Source: Oxalobacteraceae bacterium OTU3CINTB1
GTDB taxonomy: Bacteria; Pseudomonadota; Gammaproteobacteria; Burkholderiales; Burkholderiaceae_D
DNA: 64,000 nt
Direction of reading: 5' to 3'
NCBI GenBank assembly: GCA_024123955.1
Contig: CP099652.1
Span: 248,001-312,000 of the forward strand
Under the pieces are notes generated by a model. That model searched no databases, was not told the DNA's origin, and worked only from the letters and a program-made list of their open reading frames with translations. Both the position numbers and the translations under genes were made by a program. Below, piece after piece: positions 18,317 through 27,740 of the stretch. Numbering within the stretch: position 1 is the first letter of the stretch; each line of letters opens with the position of its first letter.

Positions 18317-19555
18317 ATGTCGCTCAATTACATCTGGTCTGGCTTCTTCCTCGTCGGGTTCGCCGCCGCGCTGGCGCAGTTCCTGTTCATGGGCGACACG
18401 GAAATTTTCAAGCGCATCATCGACGGCACGTTCGAGTCGGCCAAGAGCGGCGTGATGGACATCGCGCTGCCGCTGGCCGGCGTCATGACCCTGTGGCTGG
18501 GCATCATGAACATCGGCGAGAAGGCCGGCGCCGTCAACCTGCTCGCGCGCGTCATCGCGCCGTTCTTCTCGCGCATCTTTCCGGGCGTGCCGAAGGACCA
18601 TCCGGCCACCGGCCACATGCTGATGAACTTCTCGGCCAATCTGCTGGGCCTGGACAACGCGGCCACGCCGTTCGGCCTGAAGGCGATGGAAAGCCTGCAA
18701 ACGCTCAACCCCAGCAAGGACGAGCCGACCGACGCCCAGATCCTGTTCCTGGTGCTGCACACCTCCGGCCTGACCCTGATCCCGGTGGCGATCATGGCGC
18801 AGCGCTCGATCCTGGGCGCGGCCGACCCGTCCGACATTTTCATTCCGTGCATGATCGCCACCTATGTGGCCACCGTCACCGGCCTGATCGCCGTGGCGAT
18901 CCGCCAGCGCATCAACCTGTTCGACCGCGTGGTCCTGAGCTGGCTCGGGTGCAGCACCGCCGCCATCGCCGCGCTGATCTGGTATTTCACCCAGGTGCTC
19001 ACGCGCCCGGAGATCGAACTGTTCTCCAAGGTCTTCAGCAACCTGGTCCTCATCGGCGTCATCGGCGGCTTCATCATCGGGGCGCTGTGGAAGAAGGTCA
19101 ACGTCTACGAAGCCTTCATCGAGGGCGCCAAGGGCGGCATCCAGACCTCGCTGACGGTCATCCCGTATCTGGTCGGCATGCTGGTGGCCATCAGCGTGAT
19201 CCGCAACGCCGGCCTGTTCGGCTTTATCGTCGAGGGCTTCAGCTGGCTGTTCGGCGCGCTCGGCTTCAACACCGATTTCGTGCCGGCGCTGCCGACCGCG
19301 CTGATGAAGCCGCTCAGCGGCAGCGGCTCGAAGGCGATGATGATCGACGCCATGCAAACCTATGGCGTCGACTCCTTCGTCGGCCGCCTCGCCTGCGTGT
19401 TCCAGGGCTCGGCCGACACCACCTTCTACATCGTCGCGCTGTACTTCGGCTCGGTCGGCATCCGCAAGACGCGCTACGCGATCTCGTGCGGCCTCATCGC
19501 CGACTTCGCCGGCGTCGTCACCGCCATCGCCGTCGCCTACGTCTTCTTCCATTGA
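18317..19555 (+). CDS. Nucleoside-recognition (SpmA/SpmB-like) membrane protein
   Basis: A 412-residue polytopic membrane protein carrying two Gate (nucleoside-recognition) domains. The first is around LAGVMTLWLGIMNIGEKAG (about residues 52-70) with FSANLLGLDNAATPFGLKAM. The second is around AKGGIQTSLTVIPYLVGMLV with LSGSGSKAMMIDAM and FQGSADTTFYIVALYFGSVG. This matches a single-chain fusion of SpmA and SpmB, which are separate in Bacillus. In non-sporulating bacteria the function is not established; a transport role is inferred. It is followed 11 bp later by dacB in the same direction, a pairing that hints at an envelope role. Confidence 0.88.
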   Translation: MSLNYIWSGFFLVGFAAALAQFLFMGDTEIFKRIIDGTFESAKSGVMDIALPLAGVMTLWLGIMNIGEKAGAVNLLARVIAPFFSRIFPGVPKDHPATGHMLMNFSANLLGLDNAATPFGLKAMESLQTLNPSKDEPTDAQILFLVLHTSGLTLIPVAIMAQRSILGAADPSDIFIPCMIATYVATVTGLIAVAIRQRINLFDRVVLSWLGCSTAAIAALIWYFTQVLTRPEIELFSKVFSNLVLIGVIGGFIIGALWKKVNVYEAFIEGAKGGIQTSLTVIPYLVGMLVAISVIRNAGLFGFIVEGFSWLFGALGFNTDFVPALPTALMKPLSGSGSKAMMIDAMQTYGVDSFVGRLACVFQGSADTTFYIVALYFGSVGIRKTRYAISCGLIADFAGVVTAIAVAYVFFH

Positions 19556-19566
19556 ACGGATTAACC

Positions 19567-21192
19567 ATGTTTCGTCGTCTTATCCTCGCCAGCGTGGGGG
19601 CGTTCATCGCAGCCGGCGCCGTCCACGCCGCCGACCTGCCGGAGCCGGTCGCGCGCCTGATGCAATCGGCGCAAATCCCGCCCGAGGCCGCCGGTATCCT
19701 GGTCATGCGCGGCGACACCACGCTGATCTCGCACAACGCCCAACAAAGCATGCAGCCGGCGTCGACGATGAAGCTGTTCACCACCTTGACCGCGCTCGAG
19801 CAACTGGGGCCCGTGTTCCGCGGCCGCACCGAGTTGCTCACCAGCGCAGCGGTCGTCAACGGCATGCTGCAGGGCGACCTGATCCTGCGCGGCGGCGCCG
19901 ACGCCGACTTCAACGAGGACGTCCTCGGCCACATGCTGCGCGCGCTGCGCAACCAAGGCATCAAAAACATCAAGGGCGACATCGTGCTGGACCGGCAGCT
20001 GTTCCAGCCGTCGCGGCCCGACCTCGGCCAGCCGCAGTTCGACGAATATCCCTGGGCGTACTACAACGTCGTGCCGGACGCGCTGCTGGTCAACACCAAC
20101 CTGCTGAAGGTGGAGATGCGCTCGGTCGGCGGCAAGCTGTCGCTGGCGATGATGCCGGACCTGGACCAGGTCAGCGTGCGCTCGGAAATGGCGGCCAGCG
20201 ACGCGCCCTGTCCGGCGTGGGAAAACGGCTGGCGCAATCCCGACTTCAAGCGCAGCGGCGACAAGATCGAAGTGGTGTTGCACGGCAGCTTCCCCCGCGA
20301 TTGCGTCAAATCGATCAGCATCAACGTGCTCGACCCGCACGATTATCTGGCGCGGCTGGTGCGCCTCACCTGGCAAAAACTGGGCGGCAGCCTGAAGGGC
20401 GAGGTGCGCGAGGGGAGCGCGCCGACGCCGTTGCCTTCGCCGGAACCGGCCGCCACCGCCTCCAATGCCGACACCGACGCCAGCGCCGCCACGAACGTGC
20501 CGACCACCCCGCCAGCGGCCGTGGCCGCGCCGGCCACCACGCCGGTGCTGCGCCTGCTGGCCGAACACGTCTCGCGGCCGTTGCCGGAAGTGCTGCGCGA
20601 CACCAACAAAAACTCCGACAACACCTTGGCGCGCACCATCTTCCTGAGCCTGGGCAGCCTGGAGGCCGATCCGGTCCTCGGCAGCCGCCCGCTGCCGCCG
20701 GATGCCGCCCAGCCCACCACGGCCGCGCGCGCGGAGGCGGCGATCCGCACCTGGCTGCAACAACACGCCATCGACGGCAACGGCCTGGTGATCGACAATG
20801 GCTCGGGCCTGTCGCGCACCGCGCGCGCCACGCCGGCGCAGGTGGCCGGTGTGCTGCAGGCGGGCCTGAAAAGCCTGTGGATGCCCGAGTTCCTCTCCAG
20901 CCTGCCGATCGCGGCCACCGACGGCACCATGCGCCGACGCCTCAAGGACAGTCCGGCGGCGATGCGCGCGCGCATCAAGACCGGCAGCCTCAAGGGCGTG
21001 ATCGCCATCGCCGGCTACGTGCAGGACGCCAACAACCAGCCCGTCATCGTGGTCGCCATGCTCAACGACGAGCACGTCGCCAACGGCGCCGGCCGCGCGG
21101 TGCTCGACGCGCTGATCGACTGGGTGGCGCGCTCCGGCGTGCCGGCCGCCGCGGTCCCCTATGCGCCGAGCGCGCCTTCGGCCACCAGGTAA
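19567..21192 (+). CDS. dacB: D-alanyl-D-alanine carboxypeptidase/endopeptidase (PBP4 class)
   Basis: A 541-residue class C penicillin-binding protein that trims or cleaves peptidoglycan cross-links in the periplasm. A signal peptide covers residues 1-22 (ASVGAFIAAGAVHAAD). The serine nucleophile motif is PASTMKLF (SxxK, about residue 74), the second motif NKNSDNTLA (SxN, about 355) and the third IKTGSLKG (KTG, about 473). A Pro/Ala/Thr-rich low-complexity linker of roughly 40 residues (about 290-330, APTPLPSPEPAATAS onward) interrupts the fold between the second and third sections; it is not typical of E. coli PBP4. The 3' end overlaps the convergent lysR gene by 34 bp. Confidence 0.94.
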   Translation: MFRRLILASVGAFIAAGAVHAADLPEPVARLMQSAQIPPEAAGILVMRGDTTLISHNAQQSMQPASTMKLFTTLTALEQLGPVFRGRTELLTSAAVVNGMLQGDLILRGGADADFNEDVLGHMLRALRNQGIKNIKGDIVLDRQLFQPSRPDLGQPQFDEYPWAYYNVVPDALLVNTNLLKVEMRSVGGKLSLAMMPDLDQVSVRSEMAASDAPCPAWENGWRNPDFKRSGDKIEVVLHGSFPRDCVKSISINVLDPHDYLARLVRLTWQKLGGSLKGEVREGSAPTPLPSPEPAATASNADTDASAATNVPTTPPAAVAAPATTPVLRLLAEHVSRPLPEVLRDTNKNSDNTLARTIFLSLGSLEADPVLGSRPLPPDAAQPTTAARAEAAIRTWLQQHAIDGNGLVIDNGSGLSRTARATPAQVAGVLQAGLKSLWMPEFLSSLPIAATDGTMRRRLKDSPAAMRARIKTGSLKGVIAIAGYVQDANNQPVIVVAMLNDEHVANGAGRAVLDALIDWVARSGVPAAAVPYAPSAPSATR

Positions 21193-22070
21193 TCGATCAT
21201 GGCCCGCACCTTCAGCGCCAGGTGCGGGCCGGGCATGTAGACCGCGTGCACGGTGCCCGCATACGGCTGGTCGAACGTCCAGTCCGCCAATATCCTTATC
21301 GCCCGCCCCTGCGCCAGCGCCGCCCGCGCGGTGAAGTCGGGCACCAGGCCGATACCCCCGCCGGCCTCCACCACGGCCATCAGCGCCGCGCTGTTATTGA
21401 TCGTCAAGCGGGACGGCACGCGGATGCTGGCGATGTCCGGACCGCCCGTCCCCTCGCGACGCATGGTCCAGGCGGCGCCGAAACGCGCATAGCCCAGATA
21501 ATTGCACCGATGACCGGGCAACTCCTGCGGCGTCGCCGGGGTCCCGTGCGCGGCCAGGTATTGCGGCGACGCCACCAGCAGATAGCGCATCGGCCCCAGC
21601 GGCCGCGCGGCCAGCCCCGGCGCCAGGTCGGCCGAGATGCGGATCGCCAGGTCGATGCCCTCCTCGATCAGATCGACATTGCGGTCCACCAGCGACAGGC
21701 GGACATCGACCTCCGGATAGCGGTCCAAAAACGCCGGCAGCAAGGGCGCCAGCCACAGCTGACCCAGCACCACCGGCGCGCTGATGCGCACCACGCCGTT
21801 CGGCCGGGCGCTGTAGCTGCCGGCCAGCGCGTGGATCTCGCGCGCCGTGTTGACCATGCGGACACAGGCTGCGTGCACCTGTTCGCCGAGTTCCGTCGGC
21901 GACACCGAACGCGTGGTCCGCTGCAACAGCCGCCCGCCAATATAAGTTTCCAGCCGCGACACGTGGCGGCTGACGGCCGACGTCGTCAGGCCCAGGTGGC
22001 GCGCGGCGGCCGAGAATCCTCCGCTGTCGACCACCTGCGCGAAGATCGCCATTTCCTTCAGCATTTCCAT
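21159..22070 (-). CDS. LysR-family transcriptional regulator
   Basis: A 303-residue LysR regulator. The N-terminal winged helix-turn-helix is MAIFAQVVDSGGFSAAARHL then LTTSAVSRHVSRLETYIGGR (residues 7-47), and the linker RTTRSVSPTELGEQV follows. A two-subdomain effector-binding region includes RISAPVVLGQLWLAPLLPAF and YLLVASPQYLAAHGTP. It resembles the CrgA/AaeR-like subgroup often paired with redox enzymes. It is divergent from the aldo/keto reductase across 113 bp, so that gene is the likely target. It converges on dacB with a 34-bp overlap. Confidence 0.92.
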   Translation of the reverse strand: MEMLKEMAIFAQVVDSGGFSAAARHLGLTTSAVSRHVSRLETYIGGRLLQRTTRSVSPTELGEQVHAACVRMVNTAREIHALAGSYSARPNGVVRISAPVVLGQLWLAPLLPAFLDRYPEVDVRLSLVDRNVDLIEEGIDLAIRISADLAPGLAARPLGPMRYLLVASPQYLAAHGTPATPQELPGHRCNYLGYARFGAAWTMRREGTGGPDIASIRVPSRLTINNSAALMAVVEAGGGIGLVPDFTARAALAQGRAIRILADWTFDQPYAGTVHAVYMPGPHLALKVRAMIDYLVAEGALGA

Positions 22071-22126
22071 AATTGAGCCGCCTCACCGTTGCACCTGCAT
22101 CAATAATGCTTTGCATTTTAATCGGA

Positions 22127-22154
22127 TTGTGGATTTTTTAGATGGTGGCATACT
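22127..22154 (+). promoter_or_regulatory. Candidate sigma-70 promoter of the aldo/keto reductase
   Basis: TTGTGG (22127-22132), a 16-bp spacer and CATACT (22149-22154) lie 30 bp before the reductase ATG, in the AT-rich intergenic segment shared with the divergent lysR gene. Confidence 0.45.
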
Positions 22155-22183
22155 GAATCCCATCCAACCGACAGGAGGTCAAC

Positions 22184-23161
<978 letters not shown>

Positions 23162-23215
23162 CGGTGAGACTGATCCCGAACGACTCCGGGGGCAGTAGCC
23201 TGAAAAAGCCGGATT

Positions 23216-23420
23216 TACTAATCCCTGCTATTCGCAACTAACCTTTACTACTCCGCTCTGTCTCTTACTAAAATTCCTATGCAACACACTAAAACTTACT
23301 AAATTATCGCGACACCTGAGAAATAGTACGAATTAGCGCTTTTTAGTGTTCGGCGTAGCGGCAAATAGCACGAAATAGTGGGGAATAGCTCAGTGTAGTA
23401 AGAAATAGCAGGTTTTAGTA
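23216..23420. repeat. Two-armed, helically phased CTA/TAG decamer array
   Basis: In the 317-bp gap between the reductase and the dipeptidase gene, trinucleotides recur at one-helical-turn spacing. The left arm has CTA centred at 23219, 23229, 23239, 23249, 23269, 23278, 23290 and 23300; the slot at 23259 has CTG. The right arm has TAG (the reverse complement) centred at 23325, 23335, 23345, 23357, 23367, 23377, 23387, 23397, 23407 and 23417. Almost all steps are 10 bp, with single 9- and 12-bp steps. The right-arm unit is roughly nGAAATAGyr and the left arm is its inverted form. Flanking bases between the trinucleotides vary, so this is not a simple hairpin or a tandem duplication. Looks like a binding platform for a cooperative protein. 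Confidence 0.85.
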
Positions 23421-23426
23421 AAAGCT

Positions 23427-23475
23427 GAAAAAAGAGCTCCCCTCCCTCGCTGCCGGGCGGCGGGGCCTCAGGGGG
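23427..23475 (-). terminator. Possible terminator of the muropeptide operon
   Basis: Reading leftward after the dipeptidase stop, a C-rich run (from 23475) can pair with a G-rich run (near 23440-23445) and is followed by GAGCTC and six U residues (23437-23427). The stem is irregular, so the call is tentative. Confidence 0.4.
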
Positions 23476-23478
23476 GGT

Positions 23479-24090
23479 CTACAGTACGCGGGCGTAATCG
23501 CGCCGAACCAACAGCCGATCTCCACAGTCGAAATGCCACCATTCGCTGTTGATGCCGACAAAGCCGGCCTGGAACATCGCGCCCCGCAGCCAGCGGCGGT
23601 TTTCGATGTGGTGCACGCTCAGCTCGCCCCGCGCCAGCAACAGTGCCTCCTTGGCCGGATGCGAGCGCTCACTCAAGTCGTCGAAGCCGGTCCCCATGTC
23701 CAGCTCGCGGCCTTGCGCGTCCACCAAGGTGACATCGAGCGCCATGCCGAACGAGTGGATCGAGCCGCGCGCCGGGTCGGCGATGTAGCCAAGCAGATCG
23801 GTGCCCTGCAGTGCTTGCCAGAGTTGCTCCTGCACCCGTTGCGGGCGCAGGGCGTCCAACACTAAAAACTTGTAATCCGGACGGCGCGCCGCCAGCCATG
23901 CCACCGCCCGCTCGAGCGCGGCCGCCGCATCTTTATGCAGGAAGCTGCAATCCAACGGCGAATAGAGATCCCTGCCGACAAAGTTGTCCGGCGTGGCGTA
24001 GCGCAGATCGACGGCAATGCCCTGGATGGTGTCGAGACGACGGAAATCTGGGTGGCCGGCAATCGTTTCGCAGTGGATGGGAGACGTCAT
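23479..24090 (-). CDS. VanX-type D-alanyl-D-alanine dipeptidase
   Basis: A 203-residue zinc M15D dipeptidase (VanX/DdpX family) that splits D-Ala-D-Ala. The zinc-binding SxHxxGxAxD motif is present as SIHSFGMALDVTLVD (about residues 112-126), with the second histidine and catalytic glutamate in SEWWHFDCG near the C-terminus. LDALRPQRVQEQLW supplies the family arginine. Length matches VanX. No secretion signal, so the enzyme is probably cytosolic and serves recycling rather than vancomycin resistance; no VanA/VanH partners are nearby. The ATG at 24090 is preferred to the GTG at 24099. Last gene of the leftward salvage operon, 17 bp after the amidase stop. Confidence 0.92.
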   Translation of the reverse strand: MTSPIHCETIAGHPDFRRLDTIQGIAVDLRYATPDNFVGRDLYSPLDCSFLHKDAAAALERAVAWLAARRPDYKFLVLDALRPQRVQEQLWQALQGTDLLGYIADPARGSIHSFGMALDVTLVDAQGRELDMGTGFDDLSERSHPAKEALLLARGELSVHHIENRRWLRGAMFQAGFVGINSEWWHFDCGDRLLVRRDYARVL

Positions 24091-24107
24091 TGCAGGCACC
24101 CGGTGGC

Positions 24108-25088
24108 TTATTGCGACTCGACCGGCTCGGTGGGAGGCACCGGCTGCGGAGGCACGGCCGGAGTCACCGGCGTTGGCGCGGGCGCGACCGGCGCAGGCGT
24201 TGCGGGCAACGGCGTGATCGGTGCTGGCGTCACCGGTGCTGGCGTCACAACCGCCGGCGCGACGCCAGCACCCTGCGCCGGCACCGCGGGCAGCGGACTG
24301 GTCAACACATCCAGAATCGCCGCCGTCTCCGCATCCGGCACGCCGTCAAACAACGACTGCCGATACTTCGACTGGAACACCGTCAACACATTGCGCGTCG
24401 CCTGATCGAATTGCCCGGTTTGCGGCACCGCGTAGCCATGCTGCGCCAGCTTCAGCTGGAACCACAGCACATCCGGCAACTGCTGCTGATACCCCGGCAG
24501 GCGCGCGGCCACGCGGCTCGGCTCCGGCCACGTGATCAGTCCTGCGTCCGCAAGTTGCTTCCACGGGAACAACGGCCCCGGGTCCTGCTTGCGCTGCGGC
24601 GCGATATCGTTGTGGCCGAGAATATTCTCCGGCTTGATGCCATGGCGCTTGACGATATCCTTGAGCAGCAATATCAACTGGTCGATCTGCGCCTGCGGGA
24701 ACGGATACCACACCCGTCCCTGCGGCGATTCGGTGAAGCCGCGATTGACGATCTCGATGCCGATCGACGCCGAATTGAGCTGGTTGTAGATCTTCCAGCT
24801 GCTGATGCCGGCGTGGTTCGATTGCCGCGACTCGTCGACCAGCGCGTAGAAGAACGGCTGCTCGGTGTCGGTCAGCAGATAATGCGCGCTGACATCCTGC
24901 TGCGTCAGTATCTTGATCGAGCGCGGCAGGTCCGACACCGTGTAGTGAATGATGATGTACTTGACCCTGTCGCTCTGCCCGCGCGAGCTCAGGCTGCGGT
25001 CGATGCGCGGCTCGGACGGCGGCACGGTGGCGCAACCGGCCAGCAGCGCCATCATGGTGGACAAAACGGTCAACGGAACAATCTTCAT
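24108..25088 (-). CDS. N-acetylmuramoyl-L-alanine amidase, lipoprotein (AmiD-like)
   Basis: A 326-residue amidase_2 (AmpD/AmiD) enzyme that removes the peptide from N-acetylmuramic acid, probably anchored to the outer membrane. The signal peptide ends in a lipobox LLAGC (cysteine near residue 19). Zinc ligands are the histidine of IIIHYTVSD, a second in ILGHNDIAPQRKQDPG and the aspartate that follows; IGIEIVNRG carries the conserved glutamate. A peptidoglycan-binding-like helical domain (LPDVLWFQLKLAQHGYAVP to about 265) follows. The last 60 residues are a Pro/Ala/Thr/Val tail with repeated TPAP units, possibly wall-spanning. It sits between the kinase and dipeptidase genes of the salvage operon. 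Confidence 0.92.
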   Translation of the reverse strand: MKIVPLTVLSTMMALLAGCATVPPSEPRIDRSLSSRGQSDRVKYIIIHYTVSDLPRSIKILTQQDVSAHYLLTDTEQPFFYALVDESRQSNHAGISSWKIYNQLNSASIGIEIVNRGFTESPQGRVWYPFPQAQIDQLILLLKDIVKRHGIKPENILGHNDIAPQRKQDPGPLFPWKQLADAGLITWPEPSRVAARLPGYQQQLPDVLWFQLKLAQHGYAVPQTGQFDQATRNVLTVFQSKYRQSLFDGVPDAETAAILDVLTSPLPAVPAQGAGVAPAVVTPAPVTPAPITPLPATPAPVAPAPTPVTPAVPPQPVPPTEPVESQ

Positions 25089-25107
25089 GGGCAATCTCGG
25101 CAGCGGT

Positions 25108-26007
25108 TCAATTCAGTGAGTTTAGAGCAATACGGGCCGCCGCGTGGTGCGCTTTTGTTGCGCGCTGCGTCAGCAACAACGCTTCGGGCAACGCCGCGCG
25201 CATCGTTTGCGCAATCAGCGGATGCAAGGTGGCGGCGCGTCCGGCCAATGCAATTGGACGCGGCCCGTAGCGGCGCACCAGCGCCAGCGCGATGCGCGCC
25301 AGTTCGCGGCCGGCCTGTTCGAGGATGCCGCGCGCGAACGGATCGGCGTCGGCACTGGCGGCGACGGCCAGCGCCAGCCGCCCGATCGCGCCCCGCTCCT
25401 GCCCGTAGATAAACTGACGAGACAAGGCCCAGTCGCTGCCGCCGACGTGGTCGAACACAGCGCGCGCCATGGCCGAACGTTGCCACGCGCCGGGCTCCTC
25501 GTCCTCCAGGCGCCAGATGTGGCGCATCGCCTCGCGCGCGATCCAGAAGCCGCCGCCGCCGTCGTCCAGGGTCACGCCGCGTCCGCCGGCGCGGTGGAAC
25601 TGGCCGTCCGGCGCGATCCAGGCGGCGATCGAGCCGGTGCCGGCGTACACCAGATAGCCCTCGCCGGGCGCGAAGCCGTCCAAATAGGCGATTTCGATAT
25701 CGCTGCGCACGGTCACGGCGGCCGGCGCGACGTTCAGCAATTCGGCCAGCCATTGCGCCGGCAAGCCGGCGGCGCCGTCGAAACCGGTCAGGCCTGCGCA
25801 CACGGCCACAGGCCGGCCGGCGGCCAGCACCTGCGCCGCCAAGTTGGCGAAGACGGCGCGCACGGCGTCGCGGCCGCCGTCATTGCCCATCTGCGTGGCC
25901 GACATGCCGTCGACCGCACCCTCGGCGACGACGACGCCGGCCGCATCGGCCAGCGCCCAGCGGGTTTGCGTGCCGCCCGCGTCGATGCCAAGGCCCAGGC
26001 CGTTCAC
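25108..26007 (-). CDS. BadF/BadG-type sugar kinase (GlcNAc or MurNAc kinase)
   Basis: A 299-residue ASKHA-fold kinase. The N-terminal phosphate loop is GIDAGGTQTRWALAD (residues 6-20). The phosphate-2 region is VYAGTGSIAAWI (about 120-131) with the acidic/glycine motif GVTLDDGGGGFWIAREAM. AGLTGFDGAA carries the sugar-site aspartate. This is the family of human GlcNAc kinase and of bacterial MurK, which phosphorylates amino sugars freed from peptidoglycan. Its place between a hydrolase, an amidase and AmpG supports that substrate class. Which of GlcNAc or MurNAc is used cannot be decided here. It is 2 bp downstream of the GHL10 gene. Confidence 0.88.
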   Translation of the reverse strand: MNGLGLGIDAGGTQTRWALADAAGVVVAEGAVDGMSATQMGNDGGRDAVRAVFANLAAQVLAAGRPVAVCAGLTGFDGAAGLPAQWLAELLNVAPAAVTVRSDIEIAYLDGFAPGEGYLVYAGTGSIAAWIAPDGQFHRAGGRGVTLDDGGGGFWIAREAMRHIWRLEDEEPGAWQRSAMARAVFDHVGGSDWALSRQFIYGQERGAIGRLALAVAASADADPFARGILEQAGRELARIALALVRRYGPRPIALAGRAATLHPLIAQTMRAALPEALLLTQRATKAHHAAARIALNSLN

Positions 26008-26009
26008 CG

Positions 26010-27698
26010 TCAGCTCCGTTTGTAGACGCTGATGCGCGGGCTTTCATTGCCCAGCCGGTCGACGGCGCTGACCACCACCGTCTCGGCCGCCTGCCCGGCC
26101 GCGTCGTCCGCCAACAGCAGCACCGCGCGCGACGCGGGCGCCACGGCGAAGCGCCACTCGGCGCCGTAGCGGCTCCAGATCGCGTAATGCGTCACCGGCT
26201 TGCCGCCGCCGGCCGCCAGCCGCAGGCCAACGCCCTGCGATTCGCGCTTGGCGGTCGCGCTCGGCGCGACCGGCGCTTCGGACCCCAGCCACGGCGTGGC
26301 CGGCGACAGCGCCGGCGCCTGGTAGGTGCGCGCCTTGAGCTGGTCGGTGATGCCCTTGCGGTTCTGCATCAGCGCGGCGACGGAGAAGTGCAGATGGCCA
26401 CGGGCGCCGGCGCGGCTGCGCGTAACGCCGATCTGCTTGACGATCTCCTCCGGCGCGAACGTCTTGGCCGTGTTGTCGATGCGGCTGGTGTAGAGCCCGG
26501 GCCAGACGTGGCGCGCGCGCGTGTTCTGCGCCAGCCAGTAATCGAGCAGCACGTCGAACGCCTGCGGCGCCTGCGCCACCGGCCAGTACAGCTGCGGCGC
26601 CAGATAGTCGAGCCAGCCGTTGTTGAGCCATAGTTCGGCGTCCGCGTACAGCTTGTCGTACTGGCTCAGGCCGACGATGCCGGCCGGGCGCCGGTCCGGC
26701 CGGCCGATGCCGAAGGGGCTGATGCCGAAGCGCACCCAGCTTTTTTCCTTGTGGATGCCGATATACAGCGCCTGGATCAACGCATTGACGTTCTGGCGCC
26801 GCCAGTGCGGCCGGTCCAAGGTACCGCCGCCGAGCAGATAGCGCTGCCACGACGGCTGGTCCGGAAATTCCAGTTCCTGCCTGCCGCCGCCACCACCCGC
26901 GCCGCCGTCCAGCGCCACGCCCTCCGGGCCGGCGGCGTTGGGCGTGTCGATCGGATACGGATAGAAATAATCGTCGATGTGCACGCCGTCGATGTCGTAG
27001 CGCCGCACCACGTCGAGGATGACGTCGAGCGTGCGCTGCGAGGCGGCCGACTCGCCCGGGTCCATCCACAGGTAGCGGCCGTAGGTCTTGACCGCTTCCG
27101 GGTTGGTGTTGGCGATGTGGTTGCGCGCCAGCGCCGACTTGGCCGTCGCGTGGCGGGCACGGTAGGGGTTGAACCACGCATGCAGCTCGAGCCCGCGCAC
27201 GTGCGCCTGCTCGATCCAGAATTGCAGCGGATCGTAGCCGCCCTTGGGCGCGCGGCCCTGCTGGCCGGTCAGGAACTCCGACCACGGCTCGAGCTCGGAC
27301 GGATAGATGGCGTCGGCGCTTGGACGCACCTGCAGCACGATGGCGTTCAGGTTCAGCGCCTTGCAGCGCTCCAGGATGGCGACGGCTTCGGCCTGCTGCT
27401 TCTCGGAACTCAGGTTGCTGCGGCTGGGCCAGTCGATATTGGCAACCGTGGACACCCAGGCGGCGCGGAACTCGCGCGGCGCCGGCGGCGGCATGTTCGG
27501 ATCGAACGGCAGCGGTGGCGGCGCGATGGCACCCGGCGGGCGCGGCGTGCCGGGCGGGGGCGAGGGCGGCGGCGGGGTGGCGCCATCGGCGGCGGGCGCC
27601 GACGGCGTACTTGAACAACCATCCAGCAGCGCCGCCATGACGCCGGCCACGCCGGCGGTCAAGGTCAGCCGTTTCTTTGCATTAAAAACCAAAACCAT
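26010..27698 (-). CDS. GHL10 (DUF187/YngK-like) glycoside hydrolase-like lipoprotein
   Basis: A 562-residue exported protein. The N-terminus has a hydrophobic segment ending in LDGCSS, a plausible though imperfect lipobox, and then a Pro-rich linker. The TIM-barrel GHL10 domain begins EFRAAWVSTVANIDWPS and continues with LNAIVLQVRPSADAIY, ELHAWFNPYRARH, RRYDIDGVHIDDYFYPYP (aspartates in the usual catalytic area), SWVRFGISPFGIGRP and WLDYLAPQLYWP. A fibronectin-like C-terminal domain follows from about residue 470. GHL10 proteins are suspected carbohydrate hydrolases of unsettled substrate. The company of ampG, an amidase and a sugar kinase points to peptidoglycan fragments. Confidence 0.88.
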   Translation of the reverse strand: MVLVFNAKKRLTLTAGVAGVMAALLDGCSSTPSAPAADGATPPPPSPPPGTPRPPGAIAPPPLPFDPNMPPPAPREFRAAWVSTVANIDWPSRSNLSSEKQQAEAVAILERCKALNLNAIVLQVRPSADAIYPSELEPWSEFLTGQQGRAPKGGYDPLQFWIEQAHVRGLELHAWFNPYRARHATAKSALARNHIANTNPEAVKTYGRYLWMDPGESAASQRTLDVILDVVRRYDIDGVHIDDYFYPYPIDTPNAAGPEGVALDGGAGGGGGRQELEFPDQPSWQRYLLGGGTLDRPHWRRQNVNALIQALYIGIHKEKSWVRFGISPFGIGRPDRRPAGIVGLSQYDKLYADAELWLNNGWLDYLAPQLYWPVAQAPQAFDVLLDYWLAQNTRARHVWPGLYTSRIDNTAKTFAPEEIVKQIGVTRSRAGARGHLHFSVAALMQNRKGITDQLKARTYQAPALSPATPWLGSEAPVAPSATAKRESQGVGLRLAAGGGKPVTHYAIWSRYGAEWRFAVAPASRAVLLLADDAAGQAAETVVVSAVDRLGNESPRISVYKRS

Positions 27699-27740
27699 TC
27701 CCCGATACAGTTGAGCCTTCTATTGTAAAGCCGGGGACGT

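Noticed and set aside
23216..23420. Possible CRISPR array
   Set aside because: The recurring unit is only a trinucleotide in a 10-bp step with no repeat/spacer structure and no cas genes.
23479..24090. Vancomycin-resistance locus
   Set aside because: A VanX-like enzyme alone, without vanH/vanA ligase genes and inside a recycling operon, points to D-Ala-D-Ala catabolism.
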